From: Schistosoma mansoni
Lineage: Eukaryota > Platyhelminthes > Trematoda > Strigeidida > Schistosomatidae
Direction of reading: 5' to 3'
DNA: 64,000 bases
Assembly (NCBI RefSeq): GCF_000237925.1
Contig: NC_031495.1
Location: forward strand, 51,530,746-51,594,745
A model generated the notes under the pieces. That model did not search any database, was not told the origin of the DNA, and saw only the letters and a program-made list of their open reading frames with translations. Position numbers and translations under genes: made by a program. Of this stretch, positions 62,701 through 64,000 are shown one piece after another (position 1 is the first letter of the stretch; each line of letters begins with the position of its first letter).

Positions 62701-63584
62701 GAATTTGGTTGAAAGATAACATTTAGCATAGAAGTGGATTTGCATGTAAGAAATTATCTCTAGTAAATAAATCTATAAGGGTTAAATCTATCTATAATAA
62801 AAATCTGTGACTGATTTTCCGATTTGTTACGTATGTTGTTTTCCCTGTTTTTAATCACTTTGTTTTATATTCTTTCTTTATTCGAATCAATTTGATGAAC
62901 AGGTGAACTAGATACGACTATACAATTCATTAAAATAATGAAAAAATTCAACTTAAAGCATACGACAGTTCAGCCACTGTTAAGCGTTTGTCAATATTCA
63001 GGATTGAATTTTAATTAGCCTCTGTTGAATTATGAGGATACCGATCGAACCTCCTCGATACTGACATTAATTGGTTAATGGGAGGGAATCAGTATTTAGG
63101 GGATGACATGTTGGTGTTCGAAGCGAAAGGCATAGGGTTAGAGTATCAGTGTGAACTTCACCACTAAGATAAAAGTAAATCTAACTGCAGATCTATAAAT
63201 GAAACAACACGTGCATCATAAATTCCGAAGCTAACCACAATTTGTCTATTCTAAAAATCGTAATACTATTCAACTTGATAAGACGTATCATAAATGGACG
63301 AATATTGGTTTAATAATAATAAGGGGTGGTGATAATAGTTAAAATAATTGCTTTTTTAAACTAACCGTGGATATTCAGGTATAATATCTTTTTGCGAAGG
63401 GATCAAAGCAACATGTTTATTATAGAACCATTTTAATTTAAAAAATAAGTTCATGTAATCTGACGATTTACAATATCGTGTATCAGTATGTGCATGAACT
63501 TCTAAAGCAATTTGTATATCTTCAGATAACCGTTCCCACATACATAATGCACTTATATGACCCATGTTAACTTCTTGTGGAAAT
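38341..63584 (-). CDS. UNC13: UNC13 C-terminal part (MUN and C2C domains), partial gene
   Basis: Nine exons were found: 63584-63366, 57894-57595, 55787-55653, 52809-52738, 51673-51563, 50936-50702, 48629-48534, 41023-40864 and 38749-38341. From 57894 on they join without frame break into 505 residues ending at the natural stop. The order of motifs matches UNC13 proteins: [17 protein letters not shown] and [16 protein letters not shown] (MUN), [69 protein letters not shown], then the C2C domain ([36 protein letters not shown]). Known: UNC13 primes synaptic vesicles by opening syntaxin. The gene is cut by the right edge, and one exon of about 80 residues expected between 57895 and 63365 was not located. 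Confidence 0.93.
39382..39426 (-). ncRNA. Hammerhead ribozyme, family C, apparently intact
   Basis: Minus strand: stem I ACCTTG (39426-39421) pairs with CAGGGT (39387-39382) through five Watson-Crick pairs and one G-U. Core CTGACGAG is at 39420-39413. Stem II is GTGC/GCAC with loop CAAGTA. GAAA is followed by CCC/GGG as stem III and the GTC triplet. Predicted cleavage follows 39388. Compared with family A, stems I and II are changed on both sides so that pairing is kept. It lies in sense orientation in the last intron of UNC13. Confidence 0.88.
39463..39516 (-). promoter_or_regulatory. Internal RNA polymerase III promoter (A and B boxes)
   Basis: On the minus strand, A box TAGCTCAGTGG (39516-39506) and B box GGATCGAATCC (39473-39463), both near the tRNA consensus. 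The surrounding sequence can be read as a tRNA-like cloverleaf head. Confidence 0.7.
39555..39751. repeat. 46-bp perfect inverted repeat (fold-back)
   Basis: 39555-39600 and 39706-39751 are exact reverse complements over 46 bases with 105 bases between. Homology continues for about six more bases inward with two differences. Confidence 0.93.
40864..41023 (-). CDS. UNC13: UNC13 exon, C2C domain core
   Basis: Acceptor CTGTTTAG and donor GTATGT at 40863. It reads [20 protein letters not shown], then [20 protein letters not shown] and VFNETF, the conserved core of the UNC13 C2C domain (vertebrate [14 protein letters not shown]). Ends in phase 2. A 7.5-kb intron lies upstream and a 2.1-kb intron with a sense hammerhead lies downstream. 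Confidence 0.95.
41190..41350 (+). mobile_element. Family B SINE relic
   Basis: Starts GCTGGCTCAGTGGTCTAGAG (good A box, 41199-41218) and continues with a weak B box and a decayed hammerhead region (CATTGAGCAGCTCC); tail TTCCTGGTTCTTAATGGTTG. UNC13 intron, antisense. Confidence 0.6.
41351..43552. other. UNC13 intron, left part
   Basis: AT-rich. A 118-codon plus-strand frame at 41636-41989 shows no motif. A faint SINE-like relic lies at about 42045-42175 (CTGAAGGTTTTGGGTCTGTTC; TTAGTTCTCAATAGTTTTTC parts). Confidence 0.4.
43553..44057 (+). mobile_element. DR-A unclassified retroposon, uninterrupted copy
   Basis: Same repeat, about 500 bases: start ATGCCCTGATACGGCCGAGA, internal GAGAGGACGAAAAGCGAAT (about 43690-43708), the CCATGGGACTGCATCTCCTC site where the other copy was hit (43846-43865), and end ACCAATATTTATGTGTTCAA plus (ATAA)n. 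It serves as the empty-site reference. UNC13 intron. Confidence 0.8.
44058..45924. other. UNC13 intron with an unclassified richer segment
   Basis: 44560-45180 differs in base use from the intron and contains a GAGC/GAGT-rich irregular repeat at about 44838-44905. It may be a transposon remnant; no protein motif or terminal repeat was found. Confidence 0.35.
45925..46245 (+). mobile_element. Family B hammerhead SINE, long copy
   Basis: Contains the 5' leader shared with the minus copies near 54.6 and 56.3 kb (TCCTTGGAGTTCTGGTGAGA, CAGTGGAGTTCAAC), then a head with B box GGTTCGAATCT at 46112-46122, a hammerhead-derived segment (46145-46190) and the tail GACTCATGATTTCAACC. Together these show the full family B layout: leader, tRNA-like head, ribozyme, tail. 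Confidence 0.7.
46145..46190 (+). ncRNA. Hammerhead ribozyme relic, family B
   Basis: Stem I GCACTG/CAGTGC, core CTGAGGAG and stem II GTCC/GGAC are intact. GAAA has become GAGA and the cleavage triplet is GTT, so activity is probably lost. Confidence 0.75.
46839..47345 (+). mobile_element. DR-A unclassified retroposon, diverged copy
   Basis: Start TATGCCTTGGTAAGGTTGAA, GGAGGACGAAAAGCGAGTGT in the middle (about 46973-46992), ATGGGACTACATCTCCCAAC near 47121, and a long AAATAAATAAATAAATAGAT-type tail. A 131-codon frame at 46894-47286 crosses it but looks accidental. UNC13 intron. Confidence 0.78.
47790..48345 (+). mobile_element. SR2-like RTE LINE 3' fragment
   Basis: Reads [20 protein letters not shown] (from 47867), [33 protein letters not shown] sequence, [20 protein letters not shown] and [19 protein letters not shown] at the end (to about 48330), the C-terminal domain of SR2-type RTE elements. 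It ends in a GTAA tandem tail (48328-48345). 5'-truncated, with at least one stop and one frame change. In an UNC13 intron, antisense. Confidence 0.85.
48534..48629 (-). CDS. UNC13: UNC13 exon, start of C2C domain
   Basis: Acceptor TTCATTAG and donor GTAAGT at 48533. With the split codon from the previous exon it reads [20 protein letters not shown] then [12 protein letters not shown], matching the [26 protein letters not shown] strand pair of UNC13 C2C. Ends in phase 1. Confidence 0.94.
48630..50292. other. UNC13 intron
   Basis: A plus-strand frame at 49238-49444 followed by broken frames to about 49900 looks like decayed coding DNA of a mobile element, but no motif is certain. Confidence 0.35.
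50293..50572 (+). mobile_element. LTR-like repeat (fossil) in an UNC13 intron
   Basis: Same family, opposite orientation to the UNC13 gene, about 280 bases from TGTGGTGTATGC to TCATTTATTACA. Diverged; solo. Confidence 0.58.
50702..50936 (-). CDS. UNC13: UNC13 exon, end of MUN domain
   Basis: Acceptor CTGCAG and donor GTTTGT at 50701. It reads [20 protein letters not shown], then [20 protein letters not shown] and [18 protein letters not shown], nearly identical to the UNC13 signature in worms and vertebrates. It ends in phase 1 after TQTSQ. Confidence 0.95.
51563..51673 (-). CDS. UNC13: UNC13 exon, MUN domain
   Basis: Thirty-seven codons, phase 0 at both ends, acceptor TTACAG and donor GTAAGT. 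It reads from [20 protein letters not shown] to LPASRLLQ. This segment is poorly conserved between phyla; its place in frame between two conserved exons and its perfect splice sites carry the call. Confidence 0.85.
52400..52565 (-). mobile_element. RTE 3' region relic
   Basis: Matches the antisense of the RTE 3' coding end (compare GTGACTGATTCTCAGTCGTG here with the same region at 35039-35060, and CACGAACTTCAGCTAGATTG with 35094-35112). Strongly diverged. In an UNC13 intron. Confidence 0.5.
52738..52809 (-). CDS. UNC13: UNC13 short exon, MUN domain
   Basis: Only 24 codons, phase 0 at both ends, acceptor AATTAG and donor GTGAGT. It reads [20 protein letters not shown] then DPRA, matching the [21 protein letters not shown] segment of vertebrate UNC13. 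Confidence 0.92.
54290..54640 (-). mobile_element. Family B hammerhead SINE, decayed
   Basis: Minus-strand copy with tail (GAAAACCTAGGACC side), a decayed ribozyme segment near 54380-54400, the A-box complement CTCTAGACCATCTAGC at 54462-54477 and the leader up to about 54640 (GTTCGACCGTGTCG). In UNC13 introns it is in sense orientation. Confidence 0.6.
55075..55180 (+). mobile_element. Family B SINE 3' fragment
   Basis: Carries only the post-ribozyme part on the plus strand: CGTCCAGTGCTTCCAGGTTT, then a TGATTTCAAT tail. The segment between it and the minus copy at 54290-54640 is unassigned. Confidence 0.55.
55653..55787 (-). CDS. UNC13: UNC13 exon, MUN domain
   Basis: Forty-five codons, phase 0 at both ends, acceptor CTCATAG and donor GTAATA. 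It reads from [20 protein letters not shown] to [15 protein letters not shown], the UNC13 segment [11 protein letters not shown] just before ELWK. Confidence 0.93.
56085..56365 (-). mobile_element. Family B SINE, ribozyme partly lost
   Basis: Minus-strand copy: tail complement at 56085-56130, then the head directly (B box complement GACTCGAACGC, A-box complement TCTAGACCACTGAGCC at 56197-56212), then the leader to about 56365. Most of the ribozyme segment is missing. It lies in UNC13 in sense orientation. Confidence 0.65.
57195..57445 (+). mobile_element. Family B hammerhead SINE
   Basis: Leader end ATTTCGTGGATTGATTAAAG, head GCTAGCTCAGTGGTCTAGAG (57267-57286) and B-box region GGGTTCGGATC, then a decayed ribozyme (GAACAGTCCCGTACTAGGAT, GAAATGGCCGTCCAGTGC) and tail. 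Stem I on the 5' side is lost. Confidence 0.7.
57595..57894 (-). CDS. UNC13: UNC13 exon, MUN domain
   Basis: One hundred codons, phase 0 at both ends, acceptor ATTTAG and donor GTCAGT. It reads [17 protein letters not shown], then [20 protein letters not shown] and a helical stretch to LSKLLHQ, closely matching the vertebrate segment ISNVLLQYADIVSKDF and [19 protein letters not shown]. Confidence 0.94.
58138..58496. mobile_element. Head-to-head inverted pair of family B SINEs
   Basis: The left arm (about 58138-58255) is a minus-strand copy of the ribozyme and tail. The right part (about 58256-58496) is a plus-strand copy with leader end, head (TCTAGAAATTAAG after GGCTCAGTGG), ribozyme (58396-58441) and tail. 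The two arms are imperfect inverted repeats of about 120 bases, the same design as the family A and C fold-backs but older. Confidence 0.7.
58396..58441 (+). ncRNA. Hammerhead ribozyme, family B, probably impaired
   Basis: Core CTGAGGAG, stem II GTCC/GGAC, GAAA and GTC are present, but stem I (GCACTG with TACTGC) has one mismatch and one G-U. Confidence 0.7.
58605..58790 (+). mobile_element. Family A SINE relic
   Basis: Degenerate copy: TAGCTCAATGGGTAACGC (A-box region), a changed B box near 58660, a hammerhead relic GATGAGTCTC with AACGAGAC, and a tail CTATCTG. The ribozyme core is altered, so it is probably inactive. It is an old copy in an UNC13 intron. Confidence 0.6.
59866..60195. mobile_element. 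Head-to-head inverted pair of family B SINEs
   Basis: A minus-strand copy (about 59866-60050: tail, ribozyme 59910-59955, head with TAGACCACTGAGCC) runs straight into a plus-strand copy that starts at the B box (GGTTCGAATCTCGCG near 60058) and has a ribozyme at 60092-60137 and a tail to about 60195. The inverted arms are about 150 bases long. Confidence 0.72.
60092..60137 (+). ncRNA. Hammerhead ribozyme relic, family B
   Basis: Stem I GCACTG/CAGTGC, a lengthened stem II GTCCC/GGGAC, GAAA and GTC are intact, but the core reads TTGAGGAG, so the conserved C3 is replaced. Activity is doubtful. Confidence 0.72.
60196..61754. other. UNC13 intron with one unassigned frame
   Basis: A plus-strand frame at 60908-61156 ([40 protein letters not shown]) is protein-like in composition but unrecognised and antisense to UNC13. 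The rest is AT-rich and featureless. Confidence 0.35.
61755..62200. mobile_element. Old head-to-head pair of hammerhead SINE relics
   Basis: A minus-strand relic at about 61755-61860 (read on minus: CACTGATGAGTCTC, GACGAAACAG, CCAGTGCCC) faces a plus-strand relic at about 62040-62200 (B box GGTTCGAACCC at 62093-62103, then CTGATGCGGAGTCTC and GAGACAGC). Strongly diverged. Confidence 0.55.
62201..63089. other. UNC13 intron, nothing recognised
   Basis: AT-rich. The missing UNC13 exon was looked for here on the minus strand without success. Confidence 0.4.
63090..63250 (+). mobile_element. Family A SINE relic, highly decayed
   Basis: The stretch GTTCGAAGCGAAAGGCATAG near 63117 corresponds to the head of the family A unit between the A and B boxes. 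A decayed B box and a faint hammerhead region follow. Confidence 0.45.
63366..63584 (-). CDS. UNC13: UNC13 exon, MUN domain
   Basis: Acceptor ATCTAG ahead of 63584 and donor GTTAGT at 63365. It reads [20 protein letters not shown] onward through [20 protein letters not shown] to DIIPEYP, all diagnostic of the UNC13 MUN domain. It starts with one base of a split codon and ends in phase 2. The next exon in the protein (EYPAWFEPF-type sequence in vertebrates) was not found. Confidence 0.92.
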
Positions 63585-64000
63585 CTAGATAAAATGAAGG
63601 AAAAAAAGAGTGGAAAAAGTGTTATTCATTATTCAGTATTATGAAGATTAGATCAGTTTATAGGATTAACGGATATTAACAGGGGGAAACTATTCAAATT
63701 TAGAAAGTAGTGGAAATCTGTCTTACGTTGATGTTGCATGCTGTGGTAACTTGATCATAACGGCCACATCAGTGTATTCTAGCTTCGAGACAAAGGAGTC
63801 ATTCTATTCTGTTTGGTTATTCTGTATACTTTTATGCACATAGCATTGTTAATTATTCATTTGTAACTTTGATGGGTTTTTTATAGATGTGTGATTAGTA
63901 GTTAATATATGTCTATCCATTTACTGATATTTCAAACATTCCTGATGAAAACGGAGTCATTCATAACATTCTCAGAGTCCGTGCTACCAACTCCAACGCT

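Noticed and set aside
63720-63790. Further upstream UNC13 exon on the minus strand
   Set aside because: A short frame with a possible GTAAGA donor exists, but it resembles no MUN segment I know and lacks a convincing acceptor.

Overview
The window is AT-rich animal DNA, most likely from a blood fluke (Schistosoma or a close trematode relative). The reasons are the spliced animal genes and the repeat content: tRNA-derived SINEs carrying hammerhead ribozymes (the S. mansoni Sm-alpha type), RTE-clade LINEs of the SR2/SR3 kind, and CR1-like LINEs of the SR1/Perere kind. Assignment to genus rests on recalled family features, not on a database search.

Three host genes can be read. (1) On the minus strand, 10564 to 2713, a complete four-exon gene encodes a 388-residue PIH1D2-type protein (PIH1 domain plus CS-like domain), a predicted HSP90/R2TP co-chaperone. 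(2) On the plus strand, 29280 to 32469, a complete two-exon coding region encodes a 210-residue Bcl-2 family protein with BH1, BH2 and a C-terminal membrane anchor. (3) On the minus strand, 63584 to 38341, nine exons encode the C-terminal part of UNC13 (MUN domain, C2C domain and stop codon). The 5' part lies beyond the right edge, and one expected exon between 57895 and 63365 was not found. These genes have no shared pathway; they are simply neighbours.

Layout: 0-2.7 kb, LTR-like repeats and 3' flank of PIH1D2; 2.7-10.6 kb, PIH1D2 with hammerhead SINEs and LTR-like repeats in its introns; 10.6-28.8 kb, a graveyard of LINEs, including a nearly full-length CR1-like element on the minus strand (about 23.2-26.9 kb) abutting an RTE element on the plus strand (26.9-28.8 kb); 29.3-32.5 kb, Bcl-2; 34.4-35.9 kb, an unclassified retroposon (called DR-A here) split by a second RTE copy with a 12-bp target duplication; 38.3-64 kb, UNC13, whose long introns hold DR-A copies, an SR2 fragment and many hammerhead SINEs.

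The most interesting signal is the hammerhead SINE set. Three families share a tRNA-like A/B-box head and a hammerhead, but their ribozyme stems differ by compensatory changes. Three ribozymes look intact (4550-4594 +, 5130-5174 +, 39382-39426 -). Two neighbouring family A copies are circular permutations of one unit of about 338 nt. Several copies carry perfect or near-perfect inverted duplications of their own sequence. Together these suggest that circular or multimeric RNA was copied back into DNA, as proposed for retrozymes. One intact ribozyme lies in sense orientation in the last intron of UNC13.
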